From contig CM041198.1 of NCBI GenBank assembly GCA_023078555.1, positions 2,282,800 through 2,346,799 on the forward strand: 64,000 bases of DNA. Reading direction: 5' to 3'. The notes beneath the pieces are model-generated. The model worked only from the letters and a program-made list of their open reading frames with translations, was not told the origin of the DNA and searched no databases. The position numbers were made by a program, and so were the translations under genes. Source of the stretch: Ulva prolifera (taxonomy: Eukaryota > Chlorophyta > Ulvophyceae > Ulvales > Ulvaceae). Positions 23,406-34,765 of the stretch are shown here, piece by piece; within the stretch, counting starts at the first letter, position 1; every line of letters begins with the position of its first letter.

Positions 23406-23873
23406 ATACTTTGCTGTACATACGTGCTGCGTGCTGTGGCTGTGTGTGTGGCTGTGTGTGTGTGTGGAACTCGAACCTGCGCATGCACATCGCGATTGTT
23501 TCGCCGTGTTCACCCCGTGTGCCACTCTGCTATTGGCACACAAGCATTGTATGACATCAAGCGGCCATACAACTATAAATAGCGGTGCTCTGTAAATCAT
23601 GCGCATGTATGTACCTTTGGAGTGCCGGGCCTGCAGATGTCACGAGCTTCAGCTGCTCCGATCGCGACCCGTATAATAGCGGTGCTGGCCCTAGTTATGT
23701 ACTACCCAGTAGGGCCAACCCTAGTAGGGCCTCATCAATGTTTTGATTGAATGTGCTACCCAGATCAAGGCACACTGTGTAGACACCTACGATATATATA
23801 GCTACAAAAGACAGAGGCCGGGTATCAGGCCGTTCTAGGATTCCATCCGCAAATCCACTCACTCATATATATA

Positions 23874-23988
23874 GTATACACCTGGGTTGGGTCATCGGGC
23901 CCGATTGGGCACATCTCCCGATTGATTGGGCCCGATGAGAAAAATCCTGACATCGGGGGATCGGGCTCGACCCAACCCTGGTAAACAC
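23874..23988. mobile_element. hAT-type MITE (99 bp)
   Basis: The element 23882-23980 starts CTGGGTTGGGTCATCGGGCC and ends, inverted, CAGGGTTGGGTCGAGCCCGA. The 8-bp flanks GTATACAC (23874-23881) and GTAAACAC (23981-23988) match at 7 of 8 positions. TIRs of the CAGGG type plus an 8-bp duplication are typical of non-autonomous hAT transposons. Its inner sequence GGGCCCGAT links it to the other MITE group here. It lies in an intron of gene C. Confidence 0.75.
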
Positions 23989-25813
23989 CACGGGGGGGAT
24001 AAGAGTAGCGGGCAGGAATGGCAGTCAAGGCCGCATCGCACTGCCGGGCGCCCGTACTCGGCCCCTGTGAAGGCCGCCGCATCATGCGTGATGTACCTGC
24101 AACCTCCTGGCTTCACAGCGCTGAAACTGAGCTGCATTGATCGCCACTGCAGACCAAACGTTTCTGCTCCGCGTTCTGTCGCCCTGACCCCAACTGGGAG
24201 ATGATCTCCTTCGGCTTGGCCAATCCCATGGGCAGCATGAAGAAATCACAAGAGGAGGTCGACGTGATGCTGCGGCCGCTGCTGACCAGCCTCGCAGTGG
24301 CGCACCTGCGCCTCGGGGCTGATGGGACCGCCCTCGCCTACGCCACCGCCGCCTCGCAAGTTATCTTCCAGGAGGCGCCCCGCGCCGCCGCGTGCGTCGC
24401 CGCGCAGCCTGAGGTGCTCAACAGGCTCGGCCTGAAGACCGGGGCCTGCGCCGCGCTGTACATGGTGCGATGCCAGTGCATGCTGTGCATGCACACAAGG
24501 CAGAAGATATCCGGTGTCTAGAGTCTGCACACCACGCGCGCTCCTGTGATGCGCATGGGCCGTGCCGCGAAGTCTCCGCCAGTCTGTGTGACTGCACCTC
24601 TCTGAGTGTTGGGCAATTGCGTTGTGAACACATTGTCAGTGGCACACTGCTGGCAACGGAGTGTCTCCAATGCATGAATGCTTGTACGCATTGCTATGCT
24701 GGCCCAGCGGACTTCCCTATAGCTACCGTTCTGCTCGAGGTATGTCATTCAGTGGCTACCAGCATGGTAACTTTAGGGCATATGCATGTGCCTCGCCAGG
24801 CCACTTCGCGTGCGCCATGCACGGTGGCCTGCTGCGCTGTTGCAACAATTGGAGGCATCTATGCTGCTGAAGCAGACCGCACAGAAGCTTTGCTGGTGTG
24901 CTGATCGGACGGTGATCAATGTTCACATCTCTTCTCTTGACAACATTTTGTGCTCGTGCAGGAGATTGTTGCAGCCGATCCGGATCCTGCCCAACATGAC
25001 CAAAATACGGACGACACCATTCGCCACGCCATCAGAGCCGGTGTGAATCAAATCGCAGAGGGCCTCGCTAGGACAGAGGAGGAGTGGCTGGAGCACGCCC
25101 TCGGGGACGTCACAACCGTGCAGGGCGAGCGGTAAACGACCACGGCCCGGAAGCCGCCACGCAGCTCAAATTGACCGCAGCCCGGCTGTTTGCCGCTGGC
25201 AGCTCGCCGCACGAGCCACCGAATGACAGGGGGAAGGTTGAGGAGGCGGTGACGAAGTGGCGGGCGGCTCTGTGGTTGGTGTTGGATCCGCTCGCGGAGG
25301 AGGGCACGACTGGGTATGATGCCTGGAGCATCATCAACAGCCGCTGTCTGCTTGGGGATGTGCGTCTCTATCTTGCAAAACGGGTACTACTTGAAAGTCA
25401 TACTTCGGATGAGTTCGCTGCCTGCGTACGTGCTCCTCCGTGTAGCGCTTGAGCTTGATTTCGTTGCTGCTTGGCTGAGGGCGACACGTGCAGCTCACCA
25501 TCCAGGGGCATATTGTAGTTGGTCCACTCCCGGAGCGGGCTCTGTCGGTGACGTCCTCCAGAGTGACCACGTTGGGTGCCGTGGAGACCGCGGAGCACCG
25601 TTGCACCACGCCACCGCTTTCACGGGAATGCGCCCCAGCACATCAGCCCCAGCCGCGCCAGTGCCACCTAAAGCTCGTGCTTTGGCCACGCCAGAGCACG
25701 CTGCCGATGCCTCACGGTGCTTACATCCTGCCAAGCCTGCTCTTAAGAGCAAAATTTTGCCCGCGCATGCCCCGGAAATGCCTTGAGACGGGTGTGACGC
25801 TGAGAAGGGCTGC

Positions 25814-25932
25814 CAATGCAGCACTGGTGGGTCACGGTGCAGCATATCCAGGGCTGCCATCCGGAAATTAGACCTGAATGTGCGGGAATTGTTCCACATG
25901 ATCGGGCCCGACGACCCAGCACTGCAATGCAG
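25814..25932. mobile_element. hAT-type MITE inserted at the last splice acceptor of gene C
   Basis: The element 25822-25924 (103 bp) starts CACTGGTGGG and ends CCCAGCACTG, with inner inverted words GGGCCCGACGACCC. Perfect 8-bp duplications CAATGCAG flank it (25814-25821, 25925-25932). The right copy directly abuts the last exon of gene C at 25933, so the duplicated octamer is the 3' splice site. Insertion therefore left a working acceptor on the exon side. Confidence 0.85.
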
Positions 25933-26369
25933 GCGGCTGAGTCCTACGATCCCAAGTCGCTGCGTTACATGGACCTTGCGTCGCTGCTTGTCATGCGGAC
26001 GCGCCACGTCCATCTCAGCAAACTACGCAAAGACGTGTTCAAGGCGCGCTGCGACCTCGGTGACTGGGAGGGCGCTCGCGACGACACGCTGGTCGCCAGC
26101 CTCAGCAACTTGTAGCTGGACATCTCCCGGCGACCTCTTCAATATCCTGTGTGAAACGCCACATGATCGTCTCTGTCTGGTATCGAGCGTGGTTTGGATG
26201 AAGTAGGTTGTGCCTTCCAACTGCAGCACGGAGATGTAATGTGAGTGAGGATTCACGAAAGGTCGGGCCCGTGTATGGCAGAACAATAGTCAAACAACAC
26301 TGGCTGTGCCAAGATGTAAATGTGGTCAACACACACTACGGCTGCAGAAAGTCGTGGGTGAAGGATGGG

Positions 26370-27300
26370 GGCCTGTGTGTCTGGATGCGGCCGGGGGTGA
26401 GTGCTAACGTGTGCGGTGGCGTGGGTGTGTCCGTCTGGGCTGGTGGTTTTGTGGATGTGTGTGTTACAAGGACAAAGCCAGAGGGGCCGGTAGCAGCGCC
26501 AGGACGACGAGGAAGCACACGAACAACGCAAAGCACACGCGCCAGGAGAGCAACCGCCACCCGGATTCCGCCCGACCTCAGGGCCCAGGCACAACAAGCA
26601 CCCGCACACAGGAGCCCACCTCAGCCCGACAGGAACCCACCGAAAACGCACCCACACACCCCCACACACCCCCACACACCCCCACACCACAACTACAGCA
26701 ACACCCTCGTCCCCGCTCAACTCCCCACCAAACGCACCCCCACGCACGCACCCGCACGCACGCAACACCACCCTGCCACCCGCGCGGTCGCTGCGGCCCT
26801 ACCTGGGAGGCCAGCCCGCACCGGCCCCATGCGCAAGCCCCCCCCCCCCCCCCCCCCCCTCCCCTGAACCCCACACAACTCCCTTACCGCACCCGCCCCC
26901 CGCTGCAATTGCAACCCCGCACACGCAGACATCAGCCCACAGTGGCGGAGCAACACGGCAGAGTCGTCAGCCGCCGACCCGCTCGGGACAGAGCACGCCT
27001 AAGGCCCAGCACCTACGGAATGCGGTCGGGCGCCGGGTCATGCGGGGCAGGCAGCGCGCGGCCCAGAAAGCGCCCGAGCCGAAGCCGGCGCCCGGCCAGC
27101 GAGGGAGGGGGCGGAGTCGCATGTGGCGGCCGCCGGCGCGCCGCTCCGGCCGAATGGCCGGTGAGCGGCGAGAGGTCATCGCATGGGACCGCCAGCCCTG
27201 TCAAGACTGCCTTGCCTGCGTGGCGGGCCATCAGCGGGGCACAATCGCGGGGGTGTGGGGACACGTTCCCTGCGGTGCTGAGGTATACCTCGGTGTGCGG
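26370..27300. repeat. GC-rich composite repeat with poly-C tract, upstream of gene D
   Basis: It contains a forward repeat A start (GTGTTACAAGGACAAAGCCA near 26460), CA-rich DNA, a run of 22 C (26838-26859), a reverse version of the CTGCCGTGTTGCTC block (near 26940-26970), and at 27110-27250 the block shared with the upstream regions of genes A and B (GGTGAGCGGCGAGAGGTCAT, GACTGCCTTGCC, CATCAGCGGGGC). The open frame of about 300 codons over it is compositional. Confidence 0.6.
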
Positions 27301-27627
27301 CTGCCATGCCATTTTTGCCTTCATTGTGACAAAATTGTGAACACATGTAGCGTTTGGGAACCTGCAGAAGGACTATAATTAAATTCCGGTTTGGTTCCTT
27401 CAGTCAAGTCAAATCTGCTTTTGCATGCATGAGACAGGGGATGTGAGCTCCCGAAGACTGCAGGCACCTGTACAGGTATGGAAGCTCACAAGCTCAAGGT
27501 GACGTGGACAGTATGTACATGGCTCAAACAATTGTCTGTACATCTCACAACAGCATCCATGATCTGCACAGCTTACACTGGTTGGAATGAGGCAGGGGGT
27601 CATGCACTCCCGCTACGAAGTGGTCGA

Positions 27628-29200
27628 TCAGGGGGGTGGGCACTCAGCCGTCATGCACGTCCACCGGGAGCGCGGGCACCTCAGAACGCTCTGGAAAGCG
27701 CTGGGAACGTCTACAGACTAATTAAAGCCTCCTGGGTGCCACTGTATCTTTGTTTCAAGTCGCTGGGCAAAGTCGCACTTTTCCGTCAGAATCGTATGCA
27801 TGGCTGGGCATAAAGACAAGTTTTGCCCAACGCTGCCCAGCGCTCGCCCATTGGGCTCAGAACATCCATTATAGTTATACATGGCCCATAACGAGGTTGT
27901 CTTGGTATTTGGTGGTGCTGTGGGCGGTTCAGCAGCAGTTTTGACATGTATGGGTTGCTGCACACCACCTGCAGCCTTCTTGGAAGCGACACTGCACGAA
28001 ACAAGCACCATAGAAGTGTGATGTCAAGTATTGAGCTCTCCTGCTGATGTACATTCTATTGCGCTGCCTCGATTGCTCAGGAAGCATTGTGCAGTGAGCA
28101 AAACACAAATCACAGACTGAGTTAGCAGTATATGGCTGGCTGCTCACATCAGTATCAAAGGCTGGGTGGTTTACAAGCTAAACCTTGCTCGGGTCGTGTG
28201 ACACTGGAAACATCCAGTTGTGTGACAATTAAACTGCTTCTGTGTGACACCAGATACGTGTGTAGATGCCATGAGTCTATATGATGCTGCTGCGTCTTTC
28301 AATCGGAGACTTATCAATTGTCGCGTCCGGTGTGGAGTCAGCTATGTTTTGTTGCAAGCCACTCCAGGTGTGAGCACATGTAGGCGTGCTGACATGTTTG
28401 TGAACGTGCACCACACAGGTCTAATGCATCAGGTCATGTATCGCAGTGAGACAGAGCTGTTACTTCATGGTATGAGAAAACCAAAGCAGCGTGCGTTGTG
28501 CGTCACTCTCATGACATTGTGCACTGCACGCCAGAACAATGCTGAAGGCTTGGCCTCAGCACAGCCTTTCCGTCTTGTGAATTCAGAATCAGTGGACCAC
28601 GGCCAGTTATGCACTGCTTCTTGCCTAGTGGCCAGGTACTGATCGGAAAGTGACACGTAAAATTCGCGCTGGTTGAGTCTTGATATCGAGCTTTCAGCTC
28701 GAAGCCAGGATGGTGTCCTCATCAACCTGTTCCGGCCGATTGACACAAATGCTTTGTAGAGTGGATAACAGACATATTATTCAGCAATATATGCCTAATC
28801 GTGGTGATCAGCCCCGGCGAGCTGGTCGCTCGCCGTGGCCACGCTGACGAGTCGTCGCGACACGTGCCGTCAAGTCAGACGGACACCAACAACCAGCTGA
28901 CTTATCAATGATCACCAGTGACACATATTATGGTGTTTTCGAGGTGTTCTCGGCCCACCGAGCACAATGGGCATGCGCTGGGCGCCGTTTGACGCCATAT
29001 GAGCCGAGCTGGGCAAAACAACACTTTTGGTCAAGAACCCCTCGTTTCGCTGGGCATTCACACCTGTTTCGCCCAGTATGCTTAAGACCGATTCAGGTTG
29101 TTCTACTCAGTCTATAGCTCTTTAAAGCGTGTTCCAGAGCGTTCTGAGGTGCCCGCGCTCCCGGTGGACGTGCATGCAGACCGAATGCCCACCCCCCTGA
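27628..29200. mobile_element. DNA-transposon-like element with ~250-bp terminal inverted repeats (second copy)
   Basis: Left end TCAGGGGGGTGGGCACTC and right end (inverted) TCAGGGGGGTGGGCATTC. Arms 27628-27870 and 28945-29200 share inverted CATGCACGTCCACCGGGAGC, GCGGGCACCTCAGAACGCTC and CGCCCATTG. Related to 18492-20368 by its arms (CACGTCCACCGGGA) but not visibly by its interior. No transposase is seen in the 1.1-kb centre. It separates gene D from the conserved block at 27110-27250, so it inserted after the segmental duplication. Confidence 0.7.
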
Positions 29201-30420
29201 ACAGCGCTAGCCCAAATCGGCGACTTTGGGCTATTCTCCCCAAACCTCCGAGATGAATCAGCCATTCTATCCATTTAACCTAAATAATGCTTACAGTGTT
29301 CCCCAATCGATCAAAATCGTCGTCGATTTCGCGCGCCCTCACTGGGATCCGGATCGACCAGCTCGCTGTTCCCGTGGGGAGTACCCCCAAATCCGCGTTT
29401 TGTTCTCCAAACCTCGACATTCTTCCCCAACCATCCCCAAACTCGTTCTATAATGCTTCTATTGATGTTGTACTGGCATATAGCCTTCCTTGGTATTATT
29501 TTGCGTCTCTGTGTGCCCTTTTCCGAACTCAGTGTCAATCGTGGTCAGCATACCTTCATGTGATGTCTGTTGACACTGGGACTCTCAAACACAATTGTTG
29601 TGCGGAACTGTGGTTGTGTTGACAGTTCCGGGATGTGATTTCCCCCTGGCGAAGTGCAGCTGGTCAGCCTACCAGTAGCCTACCCAACTTGAATCTGTGG
29701 ACTCACGTGTAATGCAAGTCCGGGTGTTGCAATCGGATGAGATAGCTCTTGCAGCTACCGTGCTTGTTATTCACGGCGATTGCTGTTCACGTCCTATGCC
29801 TCTGTAGTTTGGTTTGATCAGAGCTGTCCATCGTATGCTGTGGTGTTGCGCGATGCCAGCTGTTCAATCAGTATAACGTCCCCCGCGGAAACACCTCGGG
29901 CCTCATAGATGAATTCTCGAAACCACAGTTGCGTGTAGCCACGACATTCACCTTTCGCTCCTCGACTGGTTGCGCCACCACTGTATTAACGACTCCCACG
30001 ACTCGATTCCCTGCATTTCCAAGGCCGACACAGGCTCCACCTACTATATAGGCATCGGATGGGTCTTGCACACCATCGTATAATATCTGTTGCCCACTGC
30101 GTGGACACGAAGCCATGTCATTGCAGTGCGTCGAGGTCTGCTCAGCTGTCACGACGACCACATCACCCACAGAAGTCGCAACAGTGCAAATATCGCCAAT
30201 GTACACTATCATAGTGACTTTTCTGTGTTGTCACTGCATTGTGATCAATGGCGTGCGTTTGGGCGGGAAAAGCTCAACGAATGCCGACGTTTGGTGAGAA
30301 CCGCCATTATTCGCCAAAAATTTGTTATGTAACCTACAGAGAACGCGAGAAGGTGGACACCAAGAGACCAGCAACCGCAAGCTTGACTGAGGTGGATGCG
30401 GATCTCTCATGCGGATCCTT
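29201..30420. other. Spacer with one unassigned minus-strand open frame
   Basis: Only one frame here looks protein-like: minus strand 30212-29868, 114 codons, Val/Gly-rich, with GDVVVVTAEQT and GNRVVGVVNTVVAQPVEERK. I do not recognise a host family; a degraded mobile-element protein is possible. No splice partners were found and I do not call it a gene. Confidence 0.3.
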
Positions 30421-30424
30421 AGGC

Positions 30425-30680
30425 CGAGGCAGGTTCCTTGCAGGTGGCGCTTCCGACAAGCTAGCTCTCGACGCGGCCACACGTGTATCATGAACCGTGG
30501 AGTTTGTTTCACTCCATACATACTGGACCACACAAGAGTTGGAATAAGTTCATGGTGACGCCACAGTGCAGCAATTACTGCTTCGTGTCGATAATAACCG
30601 CGGCGCTGCTACTTGCGGACTACAAAGACTCAGAGTCGGGACGAATCGCCTTTTGAACGAACGCCCGAGCACACGGAGCA
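30425..30680 (+). promoter_or_regulatory. Conserved promoter/5'UTR block of gene D
   Basis: The distal box 30446-30488 reads GGCGCTTCCGACAAGC then GCTCTCGACGCGGCCACACG and TGTA, with the CACGTG core. The proximal block (30635-30680) reads AGTCGGGACGAATCGCC, then GAACGCCCGAGCACACGGAG, ending at the ATG. The order and spacing match gene B closely. Confidence 0.6.
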
Positions 30681-33600
30681 ATGCGACTGGACGACGAGGT
30701 ATGTTTTTGTTTAGATCTGCTTAACGTGATGTGGCGGTGCATTGAAGCAACCTCTGGCAGAGTCATCCGGGAGCTGCAGCAGCGGAGCGGCCTCTCGTGG
30801 CTCCCTTCATCATACCTAGCTAGGCTTCAGATGAGATGAGAGAGAATAGAGAAGTAGCTAATAGCTTGAACGTCTGCGATGTGTGAAATCACTGCTGCTC
30901 ACAGTGATTGGTCCACAGCGTGGACCAACTAATTGTCCATGCAGTCCTGAGAGGAGCGAGCGCCGCTGTACAGCTCACTACGTCGGAGAGATATGTTGGG
31001 TGTGCTGACTGCGTTTCGAATCGTCCTTTTTGCGAGGCATGCGAGTACGTCACACGGATTCTGACACTGCACCGCCTCGAGCGACACGGTCACGTACCAT
31101 GCCGCACAGCGCTGGCGGTACTTCACAGCTGACGGTAAGCAGCATCACGCACACGCCATATACTACCTTGTCACGCCTGTCGCCTTCACGCGACACGAAC
31201 CTGGCTGTTTCCGCCATCTCGTATCTTCGACCCGGTGCCACGTGTCTGTACCCGCCCTGGCATTGCATTGCCAGGGCGGGTACATCTCGTGCGCGCATGC
31301 CCGGCATGTTCGTCCCACGTTGTCACTGTCCAAATATAAATGTAACTTTGCATGCATGTGCATCCCATGTGAATCACCATGCAAATCCTGTCGCCAAGCA
31401 TCATGCGCAGCAGCAACTGCACGACCGCCGTTGGCATCCGCGCAGGACCAAGAGGAGTCGGTCGACCTCGAGCAGGTGCTGGGATCGTCCGGTATGGACG
31501 CACGGGTGCAGCAGCAACTGCTGCAGCTGCTCATGCGCAGCCAGGACCTCGGCGACTTCGGCGACGGCGGCTCCGACGCCGACACCTCCACCGGCGAAGA
31601 CGTCAACGACGCGCCCGTCGTCGCCGACGTGGAGCTCGACCTCACCTCCTCCCGCGCTCAACCCCCTCCGCCCCCCGCCGCACTGGAGTCCCCAGAGTCC
31701 TCCTGGAATGCGTACTGCCGCGAACACGGCATCGACCCCGCGACCCTCCCGTCCCCCACCTCCCCTGCCGCCGACCCCGGCGTCTCGTTCGACACCATTT
31801 TAGTCGACGATGTGTCCCCAGTGAGCGTTGACGAGCTGCAGCTGGTCAGCGCAACCACGGAGGTGGCGGAGGATGAGGGCCACAAGACGCTCGGGGTGCG
31901 GAACCTCGCGCTCTGCGGCCGCCTGAAGACCCACGGCGAGCCCGCGGACTTTATCGGGCAACGCGCCGTGCGCCTGAACATCGAGGACTCCGGGGGCGAC
32001 AACGTCCGGTTCATCGTGATCAACGCGGACCTGGAGGGGCTGCCGCCCGCGGAGTTTGCGGCGGCGGCGGTGACGCGGTACACCGCCGGGACGACCGTCG
32101 CGCTCCTCAACTTCGACATGCTCGTAATGCCGAGCAGCTTCATCTGCACGATCAATCTCGGCGGCGAGGAGCCAGGCGTTGTGCACCGCCTCGGCGACGC
32201 GGAGCTCCCGCCGCTCAAGCTCTCGCAGGTGCGTGCTGCCTGCAGCGTGCTGCGTGCTTTGTGATGTGTGCTGTGCTGCGTGCTGCGTGCGGTCTGTGTG
32301 CTACCGTTCAGGGGCACCACACCACCCCTGCAGGTGGATCGCCGTTGCACCCTCCTGAAGAAGTCCGGCCTGAACGGCGTCATGGTCAAGCACTCCGTGG
32401 AGGGCATGAAGGACACGGCAGATGAGGTTGACGTGATGCTGCGGCCGCTGCTGGTCAGCCTCGCGGTCGCGCACCTGCGCCTCGGGGCCGACGGTGTCGC
32501 CCTCGCCTACGCCACCGCCGCCTCGCAGGTCGTCTTCCAGAGGGGCCCCCCCGCCGCCGCGTGCGTCGCCGCGCAGGTGCTCAACCGGCTCGGCCTGAAG
32601 ACCGGGGCCTGCACCGCGCTGTACCTGGTGCGACACCAACGCATGCCGTACATGCACACCCATCTGCAGGCTGGAGACCCTCCCGTATGCGCACAACCTG
32701 CTGGTCCCTTGAAGCGTGTGGCGTAATGGCACCAGGTCTGCAGGAGGATGATGTGTGGCCACAGGTGCACGCTAGCAGGGTCACCGCATCTGTTGAACCC
32801 GCAGAACATGCTCAAGTCAGAACAAGTTACAGCCGCAGGCTACACATCACAACCTGTGCTTGTGGGTGTTGGGTTGGATGCTTGTGAGTGTTTGTGGGTG
32901 GGTGTGGACGTGTGGCTGTGTGGCTGTGTGGCCGTGGCCGGCGCGGGTGCTGGCGGTGCGTGGGTTTGTTGGTGTGTGCTGCGTGTGGCTTGTTGCATGG
33001 TGTGCGGTTCTCCTGGTTGCTGCTCGCGCTGCTACCTGCCTTGCTTGCTTTGTCCTTGTAACACATTACAACCTGTGCGTACCTGTGCAGGGACACTTCC
33101 CCAGCGGGCACGCTCTGGAGCCGGTGGAGACTATTGGACACGCCGGTCTCAAGGTGTGCCTCTGACGATGACATCGTGCCCTCCCACGTGTCCGCCATGT
33201 ACAATTTTGCAATAACAAACCATGCCGCCGCGGGGCGTTGTTGTGTCCACTGGAAGCGGCTGAAGCCAGCGACCGCAGGCGTCAGCGCCTCTTGCCACAG
33301 CGCGTTCTTTGCGCTGGATTCTGTGCCTCTGTGCCGATTCCGGCTGTACAGGAGTAACCACTTGGTCTTGATGTCGGGTGTGGCCACACTTAAGTGGCGG
33401 TCGACAACGAGGTGTAACGTTGCGTCTAAGAAGACATAGTTTCAAATGTTGCTGTGTGTGATGTGTGTGGGCGGCGAACGCAAGTGTAGCGAATGATGTT
33501 GCCGTTGAAAGTGCCTCTCATAGTGCACCAATTCCGAACACATATCTGTGCAGGTGTGCGCAGGCATCGATGAGTCTCGGCCGAATGTGGACGCAGATGC

Positions 33601-34687
33601 CCACCTCGGCCGCGCCATCAAGGCCGGCATGACCCAGATTGCAGAGGGGCTCGCCAAGACGGAGAAGGAGTGGCTGGAGCACGGCCTCGGGGACGTGCCG
33701 GCCGTGCAGGCTGCAGCGGAGCGAGCGGCCAACAACCACGGCCCGGAAGCCGCCACGCAGCTCAAGCTGGAGGCAGACCGGCTGTTTGCGGCTGGCAGCT
33801 CGCCGCAGGAGCCGCTGAAGAACCGAAGGAAGGTTGAGGAGGCGGTGACGAAGTGGCGGGCGGCGCTGTGGCTGATGCTCGACCCATTGGGACAGGAAGG
33901 CAGGACAGGGTTCTATGCCTGGTCGGTCCTTAACGGCCGTTACACGCTGTGGGACGAGGTGCGTCTCGAGATCTCGGTTGCATTTAAAAGATCAAATGTG
34001 CTGATGAGCTACGCCCTCATGAGATAGGTTGTTATGAGCTCTAGCCTTGCGACGCTGCCTGCCTGTTCGACGCAGAGCGTGTGTGCTTTGTTGCTTTGCG
34101 GTCTGGATTGTTGCTGACAGATGTGCCACGGAGTCGCGCTTCAAACAGTAACTTGCAAGCACACCGCGTGGACGATGTGGCGTGTGGTCAATTGCCCGTG
34201 TATGACCATCCAGCGCAAGCCAGCACTGAAACCGTGGCACACGAATTTGTGTCTACCAGTGTCCTTATACCACAGCCATAGATTCACTGCCCGCTGCGCA
34301 TCACTTGGCAGCCAATTGCTTGCATGAGATTGGATCCGAATCGATCAAGTCCTCATGTTTGCGATTTATGTTGTGTCGTCTGGCCCGATCCCTTAAAACA
34401 GCTATAGATGTTTTGGGCTTATTCCTGGTCAGCAGCCGTGACAACTTTGCAAGGCGACCAAAACGCGATCTTGAGGGGGGCTGCGGCTGCAGGCAAGTGG
34501 CATCATCGAGCCCAAGGCGCTGCACTACATGGACCTCGCTGCCCTCACTGTCATGCGTGACTGCCACGTCAACCTCACAGCTCTGCGGTCCAATGTCTAC
34601 AAGGGGCGCTGCAAGGTCGGGGACTGGGAGAGCGTCCTGGACGATGCCCTCGGGGCCAGCCTCCACAAGCTGGACATCTCCGTGTGA
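30681..34687 (+). CDS. Family T gene D: beta-domain plus TPR-like protein (6 exons)
   Basis: Exons: 30681-30698 (MRLDDE), 31446-32228, 32334-32627, 33091-33153, 33554-33958, 34493-34687. All introns are GT-AG and phase 0, and the frame is open throughout (585 residues). Residues about 7-90 are acidic and Gln/Pro-rich; YCREHGIDPATLP lies near residue 96; the beta-rich domain runs to about 267 (NLALCGRLKTHGEP, LPPAEFAAAAV, GVVHRLGDAELPPLKLSQ). Exon 3: LRPLLVSLAVAHLRLGADGV. Exon 4: GHFPSGHALEPVETIGHAGL. Exon 5: IAEGLAKTEKEWLEHGLGDV, then TPR-like LKLEADRLFAAGSS...VTKWRAALWLML. Exon 6: PKALHYMDLAALTVMR, KGRCKVGDWESVLDDAL, ending DISV. Function unknown; a soluble binding or scaffold protein is the likeliest reading. 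Intron 3 carries a SINE-like insertion that leaves the splice sites intact. Confidence 0.8.
31247..31284. repeat. Hairpin, 16-bp perfect stem, in intron 1 of gene D
   Basis: TGTACCCGCCCTGGCA (31247-31262) and TGCCAGGGCGGGTACA (31269-31284) are exact inverted repeats around a 6-nt loop TTGCAT. It lies in the 747-bp first intron. It may be a cruciform or a structured intron element; no paralogue shares it. Confidence 0.85.
32843..33078 (-). mobile_element. SINE-like repeat A (long form) in intron 3 of gene D
   Basis: The insert 32860-33061 lies in reverse orientation: its right end reads TTTGTCCTTGTAACA, the complement of the repeat A start. Direct repeats CACATCACAACCTGTGC (32843-32859) and CACATTACAACCTGTGC (33062-33078) match at 16 of 17 positions. 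The body is TG-rich and ends with GGTTGCTGCTCGCGCTGCTA-type repeat A sequence. The insertion stops 12 bp before the exon 4 acceptor and leaves it intact. Confidence 0.8.
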
Positions 34688-34765
34688 TATCTTTAAATTT
34701 GTGTGACAGCATGTAGTGTCCTGTGTACAGGGGACATGTACAGTAATGTATGATCATGCCGGCCA

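Larger units (their letters stand above)
22153..26115 (+). pseudogene. Family T copy C, frameshifted
   Basis: Recognised exons: 22153-22926, 24153-24464, 24962-25359, 25933-26115. The first keeps FCYSHGIDPASLPDPDPVAD and the beta domain (VDPEFEALTPAEFAAQAV, GVVHRLGTAALP...KLSQ). The second keeps LRPLLTSLAVAHLRLGADGT, the third IAEGLARTEEEWLEHALGDV, and the last SLRYMDLASLLVMR and FKARCDLGDWEG. In the third exon a stretch of about 10 bp present in B and D (after GTGCAGG, near 25127) is missing, which shifts the frame into a TAA; downstream the other frame resumes the family sequence. No clean GxFPxGHEL exon was found (weak candidates near 24705 and 24803), nor an 18-bp start exon. The copy is probably non-functional or encodes a shortened protein. 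Confidence 0.7.

Noticed and set aside
29868-30212. Minus-strand 114-codon frame, possibly part of a decayed mobile-element protein
   Set aside because: The resemblance is only in general style (Val-rich linker-like sequence); no diagnostic domain is visible.
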